DNA of 64,000 nt from Turbatrix aceti (lineage: Eukaryota > Nematoda > Chromadorea > Rhabditida > Panagrolaimidae). Under the pieces are notes generated by a model. That model made no database searches, had not been told where the DNA came from, and saw only the letters and a list, made by a program, of their open reading frames with translations. Shown one piece after another: positions 34,454-44,814 of this stretch. The DNA lies in contig OZ017766.1 in NCBI GenBank assembly GCA_963969345.1, positions 4,650,001-4,714,000 on the forward strand, given 5' to 3'. The translations under genes and the position numbers were made by a program. Positions within the stretch are counted from its first letter, which is position 1, and each line of letters starts with the position of its first letter.

Positions 34454-36300
34454 ATGCCGGATTCTGATACGGAAATGCCGATTGATTTCGGCGAAGAGGT
34501 AGAAGAAATGGAGGAAGACCAGGTGGTCGAGCTCCAGACCGACGACGCGACGGCTAGCGACGCCAAAATCGATGCGGTCGCTGAAGAACGGGATGAAACG
34601 AGGTTGGTTGACTTTGCTCTGCCTTATTCTTTGCTGCAAGTCTTTTTTAGGCACGCTGCCAACGCGAAGGCGTCCGCAATCAGTGACGAAGACGCCCAGC
34701 TCATTGCCGACATGCTTTTGCCTCCCGAATCCGTCTTTCGCAATCCGACACCGAATAATTCGCCGGCTAACCTGCACCTGCGACGCGAATACGCACTCAA
34801 CCTCATCCGGGACGCAACCATGGAGCCGTATGCCGTGGACTTTGTCCTCCAACCCAAGATCACGTACGCGCTGTGCTCGCTGGTGACGAATACGAAGCTG
34901 ACGCCCGCCAAGATGGACCTCATCCTCGACATCTTTATCAACACCTCCGCGAGCTCGAGTCTTCTCTCGCAGACGCTGGTTCAGCGCTATCGAATGGTGG
35001 ATTTCCTCGTGAAACTCGCCGAGAAGGAACGGCGCCTAAAGGTCGTTCAGCTCCTGCTCAACCTCTCCGGAATGTGCCCCGAGATCGTTGCAGGCTCGCT
35101 GCAAATCGACTATGTCCACCGCTTTGTCGGTATGCTTTGTCTGATGTGAGGGTGTTGGTTTTATTATGTGCTTGTGAGCTTGCAGATATCTTTACTGGAA
35201 GCACGCAGGACGACGTCAGCACAACCTACGGCCAGATCCTCGTTTCTCTGAGCAGTGTGAGTACTGTGCGACACGCTATTCTGGAAAGCCACATGGAAAA
35301 GTTCCTCCCGCTCTGTGGCCCTCTGAACAAGAACACGGAGCGCCGCATGGTCGCACTCGGCGTTCTGCGCAACCTTGCCATGGATACAGGTATGACGAAA
35401 AACCGATTTGAAAATGTTACTTTTGATGCGATAGACAAACATTACTTTCGATACGATACGAAAATGTTGTTTTTAATACGATAGAAAAACATTACTTATG
35501 TTACGGTTAAAAAACATTACTTTCGATGCGATTGAAAAACTTTACTTTCGTTACGATAAAAAAAATGTTACTTTTGTTACGATTAAACGATAGAAGAATG
35601 TTACTTTTGATACGATAGAAAACCATTACTTTTGTTACGGTTAATAACATTAATTTCGATACGATTCAAAAACGTTACTTCAGATACGATACAAAAACGT
35701 AACTTTCGTTATGATAAAAAAATGTTACCTTTGTTACGATAAAACGATAGAAAAATGTTACTTTCGTTACGATACAAAACCACCGATTTTTAGGCATGCA
35801 CTCGCAGTTGCTCGACAAGGAAGAATACCTGACGGCCGTTCTCGAGCCAATCATGAGCAAGGATTTCCAATTCTCAGACGACGAGATGGAAGTCCTCCCG
35901 ATTGCTTTGCAGTACTTTGACGGCGAACCACTCGTCGATGACGAAGGCGAAGCCATGGTCATCGATATCCTTTTCAAGGTCTGTTTGTACCCTTGTTTGC
36001 CAGTTTTTTTACCCCCGAGGGTTTCAGTTGTGCGACTCGAGGACAGGACGCGAAAAGCTGCGTGAATCAGGCGTTTATCCGGTGCTGCGCGAGTTGCACA
36101 AAGTGCAGAAGGAACGCAGGGCTCAGGACGAGTTGGGCGTCGGCAGCGAAGCCGGAGGCATTGTCGGACCGAACGGACCTCTGCTGCACCTCCTGGACCA
36201 GGACGATCCCCTCGAAGCCGTCATTGGCATTCTCATCAGGACAGAAGAGGACATGGGTCTCCCGGCGGACGTCAACCTCCAAGACGTCGTCATGTCCTAA
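34454..36300 (+). CDS. HGH1: HGH1 homologue (armadillo-like eEF2 chaperone), 429 aa
   Basis: Five exons: 34454-34602, 34651-35129, 35186-35389, 35794-35978 and 36028-36300 (1290 nt). After an acidic N terminus (about 50 aa) come armadillo/HEAT-like helices with family motifs: LQVFFRHAAN-region helix pairs, RRMVALGVLRNLAMD, LDKEEYLTAVLEPIMS, and the C-terminal TGREKLRESGVYPVLRELH with an EEDMGLPADVNLQDV end. Length is near that of human HGH1 (390). Known role: cytosolic co-chaperone that hands eEF2 to TRiC/CCT and Hsp90. The third intron is a tandem repeat; the first (48 nt) has no in-frame stop. A 3' splice site lies 34 nt before the ATG. It is probably the first gene of an operon with DDX23. 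Confidence 0.9.
35390..35793. repeat. Diverged minisatellite filling an HGH1 intron
   Basis: About 13-14 degenerate copies of a 25-33 bp unit with core TTACTTTCGATACGATA followed by A-runs and CATTAC/TGTTAC. The array fills almost the whole 404-nt intron. Units vary at CGATACGAT versus CGTTACGAT. Confidence 0.85.
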
Positions 36301-36468
36301 ACCTGGCTCGGTTTTTTTGTTGATTTATTCGATTTTTATAATAAATTTTTTATTTTCGTTGATTTTGGTTTCGAAGCGAATTTTTTGGGTTTTTATCCCT
36401 GGAGTACTGTAATTTGTGTTTTTGTTGAACTGAATACTAAAAATTATCGTTCAGGCGAAGAAAAAAAC
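36301..36468 (+). promoter_or_regulatory. Intercistronic region of the HGH1-DDX23 operon
   Basis: 168 bp. A poly(A) signal AATAAA lies at 36,340-36,345, and a U-rich 3' splice site (ATCGTTCAG, AG at 36,453-36,454) lies 14 nt before the DDX23 ATG. The distance from signal to acceptor is about 108 nt, matching known SL2 operon junctions. No room for an ordinary promoter is evident. Confidence 0.7.
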
Positions 36469-39301
36469 ATGAACGGCGACGTGAAAGCGGTAAAGAAGCA
36501 GCCGCCGTCGTTGGAGAGCCTTCTCGAGGCGAAGAAAGCGCAGGAGGCAGCCCAGGTCAAGGTAGGTCACGTTGAACACCGCTCAGATAGCAGAGGCTCA
36601 TTTGTTTTTTTTCAGCCTGTTTTTATGACAAAAGCGATGCGAGAAAAACTGGCCCGAGAAGAACAGGAAAAAAAGGAAGCAGAAGAGCGCGAAAAGCAGC
36701 AGAGTATCCTCGAAAGTCGGAGACGAGTCATCGAAGCTGCGAAGAAGGAAGAACGCGATCGGGAGCGTGAACAGGAACGAGGTGAGCACTTTTTGGACAT
36801 TGAAGGATTAATTTGTAAGTTCTGTGTGTTTTCAGACCGAAACGAGCGCCATCACCGACAACGCCAGCAACAGCGCGAAAGGGAGCGTGGCAAGGACAAA
36901 GATCGAGATCGCAAGAAGGACCGCAGCCGGAGCAGAAGCCGTTCTCCCGGCGATCGGGCAGGCCGAGAATCACGACGGGAGCAGAAAGAGCGGGAGGAAC
37001 GCGAACGACTCATGCAGGAGGCCGTCAGGTCGCGGTACCTCGGCAAGGAGAGATCGAAGCGGAAGAAGCTCCGCAAGCTGCATGAACGTAAGTTTGTCTT
37101 CGATTGGGATGAAAACGAAGACACGTCCAAGGACTACGACAACCTCTACGAGGAGCGCCATCAGATCCAGTTTTTCGGCCGAGGCGGGCTCGCAGGCGTC
37201 GATGTCAACACGCAGCGAAAGCAAAATGCGGAGTTCTACGACGAATTGCTGCACTCTAGGCGCACGAATGAGGAGCAGGCGAAGGAGGACAGTCGCCTCG
37301 AGGGACTCGCCAAGCGGGAAAAGAAGGACGCCTACGACAACCGGCACTGGACGCAGAAGACGCTCGGCGAGATGCAGCCCCGCGATTGGCGAATCTTCAG
37401 GGAGGATTTCAATATCACGATCAAGGGCGGAAAGGTTCCGCTCCCGCTGAGGTCGTGGGCGGAGGCAAATCTCCCCAAAGAGGTGCACGACGTCATTCTG
37501 GAGGTCGGGTACAGCGAGCCCACCCCCATCCAGCGCCAGGCCATCCCCATCGGTCTCCAGAACAGGGACATCATCGGCGTCGCTGAAACAGGTTCCGGAA
37601 AAACCGCGGCTTTCCTGATTCCGCTGCTCGTCTGGATCACCCAGCTCCCCAAGCCCGACGAGGGAACCTTCGAATGCGGCCCGTACGCCGTCATTTTGGC
37701 TCCAACGCGCGAATTGGCACAGCAAATCGAGCAGGAAGCGAAGAAATTCGGCGAGAAACTCAACATTCGGACGGTCTCGGTCATCGGAGGCGCGAGCAAG
37801 GAAGAACAGGCGTTCCTCATGAACCAGGGCGTCGACATCATCATCGCGACTCCCGGTCGTCTCGTGGATGTCCTCGAAAATAGGTATATTTCGCTCAATC
37901 ACTGCTCGTATGTTATTATGGATGAAGCCGATCGCATGCTGGACATGGGCTTCGAGCAGGAAGTCAATACGATCCTCGACTTTATCCCAGTCACAAACCT
38001 CAAGCCAGACAACGAGGACGCCGAAGATGCGGACAAGCTGTTGGCTAACTTTTTCTCCAGGCAGAAGTACAGACAGGTATGTGCGCGTGCGCGGTTTTGT
38101 GCTAAAGTGGCATTTTGGGAATTTTCATGAAATTTTTCTAAAAAGTTGCTTTTACTATGAAACGTTTTTACCGTAAAATTTACCTGCCTGAGGCATTTAC
38201 TGGCAAAGTTACGATCGTCTGAAATCGTTTTTGATGATTTTTGGCACTTTGTAGCTAAAAAACTACGGCATTTCCAAAGTCGAGGTACATTTTGATCGAC
38301 GTAAATTTTAATGGAGAATCCGAAAAAATATACGGCTGTCTAATTTTATATTTTTTTTCGGATTTGCCATCAAAAAATATGTCGATCAGTATGTACCCTG
38401 GTTTTGGATATGCCGTAGTTTTTGAACTACAAAGTGCCAAAAATCGTCAAAAATAGCAGAAAAACGATTTCAGGTGATCATAACTTTGCCAGTACAAATG
38501 TTTCGTGCGGCTGAATTTTACGATAAAAACGATTTATCGTAAAATCAACTTTTTGACAAATTTTATGAAGAATTTCCAAAATATCACCTGACACATTTTT
38601 TGTAAAACTCAGGTAAATGAATTTATTTTCAGACGGTCATGTTCACGGCGACGATGAGTCCTCCCATCGAGCGCCTGGCTCGGCAGTACCTCCGACGCCC
38701 GGTCGTCGTCAACATCGGCACTGCAGGTCGCCCGACGGAGCGCGTCGAACAGATCGTCCACCTCGTCAGCGAAGACCGGAAGCGCAAGCTGCTCATCGAG
38801 GTCCTCGACAAGTACTCCACGAAGCCGATCATTATCTTCGTCAACAAGAAGAACGGCGCCGAGGTCCTTGGCAAGTCCCTGGCCAAGTTGGGATACAACT
38901 CGGTCATCCTGCACGGTGGCAAGGGCCAGGACGTGCGTGAGTACGCGCTCGACGCTCTCAAACGCGGCGAAAAGGACATCCTCGTGGCTACCGACGTCGC
39001 GGGTCGTGGTATCGACATCAAAGACGTCCAGCTGGTGCTCAACTACGATATGGCCAAATCCATCGAGGATTACACGCATCGCATCGGTCGTACGGGCCGT
39101 GCGGGCAAGACGGGCCGTGCTGTGTCCTTCCTGACCCCCGAGGACAAGGACGTCTTCTTCGACCTCAAACAGTGCCTGATTGAAAGCCCCATCTCCACGT
39201 GCCCGCCCGAGCTCGAGAAGCACCCTGATGCCCAGCAGCGACCTGGAACAATAAACGTCAAGCGCCGGCAGGACGAAACACTCTTCCTTGGACAGAGATG
39301 A
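36469..39301 (+). CDS. ddx-23: DDX23/PRP28, U5 snRNP DEAD-box helicase, 722 aa
   Basis: Four exons: 36469-36561, 36616-36781, 36836-38076 and 38633-39301 (2169 nt). The N terminus has the PRP28 [11 protein letters not shown] motif and an RS-like/charged segment ([18 protein letters not shown]). [16 protein letters not shown] and [20 protein letters not shown] then lead to the helicase core. Motifs: Q ([11 protein letters not shown]), I (AETGSGKT, about 337), Ia (PTRELAQQ), Ib (TPGR), II (DEAD, about 449), III (TAT), V ([10 protein letters not shown]) and VI ([10 protein letters not shown]). The C terminus [12 protein letters not shown] is family-specific. Known role: ATP-dependent exchange of U1 for U6 at the 5' splice site. 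TAT in place of SAT is normal for this family. Two short introns (54 nt each) are stop-free and 3n. The last intron holds a foldback repeat. Confidence 0.97.
38106..38594. repeat. Palindromic foldback element, long copy B
   Basis: Near-palindrome with arms of about 230 bp around a [24 protein letters not shown] centre near 38.34 kb. The left arm has GGCACTTTGTAGCTAAAAAA and GGCATTTACTGGCAAAGTTA. The right arm has the reverse partners (ACTACAAAGTGCCAAAAATC, ATAACTTTGCCAGTACAAAT). The right end (CCAAAATATCACCTGACACA) matches the other copies. It occupies nearly all of the 556-nt third intron of DDX23. Confidence 0.88.
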
Positions 39302-39713
39302 TTTTGAAGTTCTGTTCCTGAATATTTCAGTTTGTGGATAACTTATACAATAAAGATTGAGTCGATGAACAAAAACTGGCCTGTCCAATTTTCGCTGGTT
39401 TTGGAGACGCGAGCGAGCAACTTTTATAGATTCTCCGGACAAAGTTCGTTCTTGGAGGGGGCAAATAGACGCCTGCAGACGGCCGCGACTTGGGTGCCGA
39501 GAGAGAACACTCAGTTGGGTGTTTACTCTCCCCAAATGCATAACAATCCCTTTCTCCCGTCAGGGCAATTGTTGTCTGGCGTCTCGAAGTCCGCAATAAA
39601 CGGAGTTTGTTGTGTCACAGCACACAGAACCTACCTCATTTGGCTCCTTTTTTGTTGCATTGATCGGTGAGCACGCGAGTCGTCGTCGTCGTATCCAGCA
39701 TCCAACATCCAAC
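39302..39713. other. Intergenic, DDX23 to START gene
   Basis: DDX23 poly(A) signal AATAAA near 39,348. The rest is likely promoter/5'UTR of the START gene. An in-frame upstream ATG frame exists from about 39,612 but has no conserved features. Confidence 0.5.
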
Positions 39714-40559
39714 ATGTCCACGCTTCCACCGACAAACTCGGCTGCCACCCTGTCGCAGGACGAGTACATGCTTCTGGCCGAGAATGCCGCGCAAGAAGTA
39801 ATAAAGGTCTGCATCAAGGAGAAATCAATGTGGTCTTCTACGACTTACGGCGATGATCGGCATACTGTAAGTGGTATTTTTTCGCTTCGAAAGTCAAGGA
39901 TTACTCCTGACACGATTTCTTGCAATTTTCTTTTCGAAAGCCAAGGGTTACTCCTGACGCGACTTTTTGCAATTTTCCCTTCGAAAGCCAAAGATTTGTC
40001 TTGACACGATTTCTTGTTTCAGATCCTGACACGACAGAGCACAGTGCCAGAAGTCGCCGAGACGATGCTCATGCTCAGGACACGTATCCCGGCCCCTGTT
40101 GGCCGCGTCGAACGCCTCCTCGGTCCCTGGCACGGTCTGCGCAAGCAGTGGGACGACCTGCTGAAAGATGCGACGATCATCGCCGAGTACCCCAACGAGA
40201 TCTACCTCATGCGGCATCTGGTATCGAAGCGCATCACACTGCTCTTCTCCGAGTCGATCGATGTCGTCAAGGTGCTTCGCCAGCCGGACGGCGTCGTTGT
40301 CTTCGGCTCGACCGGCACCACGCACGCTGCATTCCCGTCCTCGCCTACGGGGTACAGGCGCACGCACCAGTACCTCGGTGGGTACATTCTCGAGCCCACG
40401 GCCAACAACGAGACGGACTTTTCGATCCTCTTCCACGCGGATCTCAAGCTGCCAAAGCAGCGCTTCCTCCAGGCCATCGCGGACCGCTTCAAGCCCCGAC
40501 TCATGATCGAGAGCGCCGTCAGCCTGCAGAAGGCCATCAACAGCGTCAAGGACCAATAA
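39714..40559 (+). CDS. START-domain lipid-transfer-like protein, 229 aa
   Basis: Two exons, 39714-39866 and 40023-40559 (690 nt), phase 0. The protein is nearly all one START-like domain. The N-terminal helix (NAAQEVIKVCIKEKSMW) is followed by PAPVGRVERLLGPWHGLRKQWD, EIYLMRHLVSKR and SIDVVKVLRQPDGVVVFGST. The late-domain signature RTHQYLGGYILEP then leads to DFSILFHADLKLPKQRF and a C-terminal helix. Known role of the fold: a hydrophobic pocket that carries a sterol, phospholipid or similar ligand between membranes. There is no signal peptide or membrane segment, so it is probably cytosolic, like STARD4-6. The ligand cannot be predicted. The intron is a 47-bp tandem repeat. Confidence 0.75.
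39886..40022 (+). repeat. 47-bp tandem repeat spanning an intron and its 3' splice site
   Basis: Three copies with exact 47-nt period (starts 39,886, 39,933 and 39,980). Each begins TTCGAAAG(T/C)CAA and continues with CTGACACGATTTCTTGCAAT or close to it. The third copy carries the functional TTTCTTGTTTCAG acceptor. Confidence 0.9.
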
Positions 40560-42765
40560 CCCTGCTTATCTATAATTTCTCTGTGTTTCGAAGCGACTTT
40601 GTGCGTAGCTTCTGTATTTCCATCACTCGAAACGGTTAACTTGCGGTTCATCTGGGTAAAAAATAAGCCTGTGAACGAGGGATGACGAGAGCGAGAGCGC
40701 GCGAGAACGGGGATTGCGCGGGGAGATGAATGGACATGACAGGGGACAAGTCCAACGCGCGAGGGATCGACCAGCGCGCATTGTTTCACTCCCGCGGGCT
40801 AATTTAGGATTACAGCCGCTTTGAAAGCGATCTCCTACTTTTTTTCAATGCGGCTGCGCGAAACGATAGCTGGTTGCTTTGTCCTAATTACGACGCTGAC
40901 TGCTATTTTAAGGGCCACCATCTCCAGGCGAATTGTTTCCTTCGAGGTCATTTTCGTGATCCTCCTGTGATCTTGGACGACGTCGACGAGCTGGCTCTCG
41001 CTCGAGTGAGATTATTTCTTTATTTTATTTTTCTGTTGCAAAAATTCATTCTTCGATTGCGTTAATCAACTTGGGCAACTTGATGGATGGAAGAATGAAT
41101 GCTGGCAGCTTGCTCTCGTGACTGATTTCGATATCGTAGTTCAGATGGGTCATCAGATGACTTTTTTAGTGAATGGCGAGTGACAAGGAACAAAAAAATG
41201 GACTAGATCTTGTAATAAAATAACTTTGTTTACGCGGAACCTCATTTTACATCTTTGCACCTTTGCGCCCTTTGTCCTGGGTTGGTTACGGTACTGCTTC
41301 CCCCGCAGGATGATTTTGAGCTCCTATTACAGACTCATCCCGAACAAAAAAGTTTTTTTTTAGCAAGCAAAAAGCAAAACGCGACATTTTTTGCTTTCAG
41401 TGAGGGCAAGTGTTTCTTGAATTATGTACTACGTTCCCGAGTAGACGGAACTTGTTAGTCTTTTTGAAATTGTTGTTTTTATTGTTGTTTTCATGCTTAT
41501 CACGGATGAATCACCTCCTTCCTACCTGCACGTCATCCTACAGCGAACAACAAACGACCAGGCAGTCCAAGAAGGGCAAAAGCGGGGTGCTAGCTGACTT
41601 GTCACCGGTGTGTCATACTCATACTCCTACTACCTGGTCCGTTGTCAACTGCAGTCGACTGCTTGCACCCACCTCGGTAGCAGCTGTTGTGTTTCGAAGA
41701 TTCGCGTTTTTTGGCCTGTCGCAATCGGGACGACCGGAGATGGATGACTCACAATCAGCCGAACCTGTGACGGCGGACGAGCGTATAAAAAGCGAACACT
41801 GGCAATCCGCTTTTTTACGATCCAACGGCGGCGCTGTCGTCGGATCTCCTCGATCACCGTGGTGGGGTGCAGCAGTCAGTCAGCGCATGTACTGCGGTTG
41901 CGATGCTGGTTTTGCCCGCATTGGTGGTGGTTTTGTTACCGCGTCGTCGCGCGCTTTGCAGCACGTACCGCAGCAGCCCCCGGCAGCACCAGCAGCAGCA
42001 ACAGCAGTCGATAGCGATCAGTCGCCGCGATCGAACCGCTTTCACAGCTCGTGGCCCTAACCAATTCCTCATTCATTCATTCTGCCATGGCGTGCATTGC
42101 GTTTGGGTTCATCAATCGTGTTTTAGCCCCGTTTTCCCTGCTGATCCGTAGGTGGCTGGCATTTGTTCCTCGCTGTTTTGTTTTTTTGGTTTACATTTTA
42201 TTTTCACATAACACAACAAAATTCAGTGTTTCATTGTGGGAACGCATGAATTTCTGCAGTCAAAACGGAACGTAACTGAATTTCAATTTCTCATTGATAT
42301 GCATTTTGGGGGGCCCGGACAGGTGTTTATTCCGTCGGGACTGTTCCAGATAGCGAATTCTCACGGACGCGTGTGATTGCCCCCTCCCGCCTTCTTTTTG
42401 CCGGCCCGGAATGACACAGACATGGCCAGTCATTCTTGAAAGAGGCCCGGCCCCATTGACACATCGTTGTCACGCAAATCATGTACACGTTAACGAACGC
42501 TACGGTCTATTTAAAAAAAACAATTCAATCGCGATGACGCCACCTGAACCAAACCTTTCAAGTCCCATTGTTGCGCTGCTCTTTGTCGCCTGTCCAACTG
42601 ACGGACGACCAGTTTGCATTCAGCATTCATTCATTCATTTGCCCGCGCGAAGACCCCGTTTTTTGACGACGACTTGCGTGACTCATCTCTCCTTAACCAA
42701 CCGCAACCGCATCTCCAATTTTAGCCCTACTTTTTTTATCTATCGCCACAACCACTGCTGCCGTC
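40560..42765. other. 2.2 kb region without a supportable gene
   Basis: A frame of 216 codons (41,410-42,060) exists, but it has no recognisable domain and its start lies in T-rich non-coding-like sequence. The last part holds a 3' splice site near 42,724, probably in the 5'UTR of the small secreted protein gene. Confidence 0.5.
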
Positions 42766-43208
42766 ATGCGCTTCTCCGCCGCCGTGCTCTTCTTCGTCGT
42801 AGCCGCTGCGATGCTGGTCTCCGTGAGGGCTGACTGGTGGGATGACTTCATCGACACCGTCCACGCAAAGGTCATCTCTGGCGCTGATTTCATCAAGGAG
42901 ACCGCCGGCCCCGCCATCAGGGAAAAGTTCGATTCCGTCAAGGAAACTCTCCAGGATCCTGAGACCCACGAGAAGGTCCAGACCTGGATCAAGGAGGTAC
43001 GCGTCTTTTTTCTATCTGATAAGGCCCAAAGTTGAATGATTCTGCTTTTCAGGACGCGCTGCCCGTCGTCAAGGAAAAGTTCGGCCAGTTCCAGGAATTC
43101 GTGAACGACGACGTCGTGCCAGAGCTCAGGAAAATCTATGACGCTGCCAACGAGGCTCACCAGAACGTTTATTCTACGAGCAGCCGGACTACGGACGCGG
43201 ATGACTGA
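42766..43208 (+). CDS. Small secreted amphipathic-helix protein, 128 aa
   Basis: Two exons, 42766-42996 and 43053-43208 (387 nt), phase 0. A clear signal peptide (about 1-22, hydrophobic AAVLFFVVAAAMLV, cleavage near VRA-D) is followed by charged helical sequence with no cysteine: IKETAGPAIREKFDSVKETL and VVKEKFGQFQEFVNDDVVPE. The repeated KEKF/REKF and VKE pattern suggests amphipathic helices like those of exchangeable apolipoproteins or nematode lipid-binding secreted proteins, but I cannot assign a family. The tail is Ser/Thr/Asp-rich. Function unknown; extracellular lipid or small-molecule carriage is a guess from shape only. Confidence 0.78.
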
Positions 43209-44814
43209 TGCTGGACTTCACGTTTTACCTGACCCCTCAATTAATCCCCTTTTTCATGCCCCACTCGGAATGTGTCGTGTATCATACCTCGGACGTGCTT
43301 AAAGAGTCACTATTTCCGAATTTGACATCGTTCTCATGCTGATTGAGTCTGTCTGGTGCCACTGACTTCCGCCCGGGCACCACCTCACCTGGCCACAAAG
43401 AAGTGCGCGGCGGCGCGTTATCGGGTCGCGATCGGTCGGAGGAGTGTATCTGCCGTAAATGCCCGCAATCGGAGTCAACGATCTTGTTCGTTCGTGTTTG
43501 ACACTGACACCGGAATCGAATCTGATTGGCACCTGCCACGTTAATTCGGACGGCGCTGAGGAGACTGAGGATAAAGGTGTGGGGGGCGTATACATTTTTT
43601 TGATGACCCCCGCCGAATGCGAGTTTTTTTCGACGATCTCAACCACGGCGGCCGCGGCGGCTGCGGCCGCAGTGTTGCAAAGCGTCTGACCGATCTCCTT
43701 TTTCCGCCTCGGCATACCGCGCGACAATTAAAATTCAATTACAACTTTCGACGTTTCCGTGACAAATTGCTCGTTTAACGGTGATGAAGACGCGGCTGCG
43801 GCTGCGGCGGTGGCAAGGGCACGGATATGCGTTCGCGGTTGGTTGTTGATCACACATGGGATTAATTTCATGACGATAAACGTTGAACGTTCGATTGCGA
43901 TCCAGCCTACTTTGGAATTCGGAAACGGATGTTCTTGGTTGTCCATGATCGAATTCTGCAAAAAATGCCTTCTTGCAGACTTCTTGAAGGGCTGCTTCCT
44001 GCATCGTTCCAGTTCTTTTTGCACCACCGACCGGCCAGGTGCTGACCCGACCAGGCACCTGCGCGGATACTTTTTTATTTCTCTGGGCGGTTTTTTTTCT
44101 TCTTTTACGTGGTAGCTCACGTCGGTTATTATTGATGAAGACGCTTTGCACGCCGCCGCCACCACCACCGCAGCGTTCGGGACGTGGTGGCCGGCATGAA
44201 TGACACTTGCAGGGTCACCTCCCAGGTATGTGTCTCAATTAGGCGTCTTGATTGATTTTCTGAGAGAGAAGACGATGGCCGCGCTCCCGCCCTTGATTGT
44301 CGGGAGCAAGGGGTGGGGGGATGTTTTGCTGGAGGCGCCGCGCCGGCCAGTCCATTGTCCCCTCGAGGAGGAGGTCTTTTATCACCGCCTGCTCTCCGCG
44401 TTCGCGATGCGATCAATGCCGCGCGATTAGGTCAACCATAATCATAATCGTGTCGTGGTGGTCGTGATCGTGGTTGCGCGGGAGCGGGGTGTATATGTAC
44501 GTACAATGCTGGCTGAGCCCGGGGGTGCCGGGCTGGCTGTAACAGATATCGCCTCGCACACGCATGATAATTGCACGCTCCCGATGTCATTCAATCTTGC
44601 AACCTACCACCCACGATTTGTATTTATGTATGTATGCGTGCTCCTAATTTGGCTAGGAATTGTCTTGCTTCCTGTTTTTCGTTATTTCAACCGTTAACCC
44701 TTTAAATTCCACAAATAATGGCACTTTTGTACGATTTTAGATTTCACTAGTCAAATCAGAGGCCCTCATCCCTGTCGACCAGGAGAAGCCCCACCGCCTC
44801 TCGGATTGCCCAAG
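43209..44814. other. 1.6 kb intergenic region
   Basis: GC-rich patches (a GGCGGCCGCGGCGGCTGCGG-type stretch near 43,650) and AT-rich stretches. No supportable gene. The 3' part is the upstream region of the Ser/Thr-rich exon. Confidence 0.5.

Noticed and set aside
41410..42060. 216-codon plus-strand frame upstream of the secreted helical protein
   Set aside because: Starts in T-rich sequence with a fortuitous hydrophobic stretch; composition is uneven and nothing is recognisable. A real exon cannot be excluded but is not supported.
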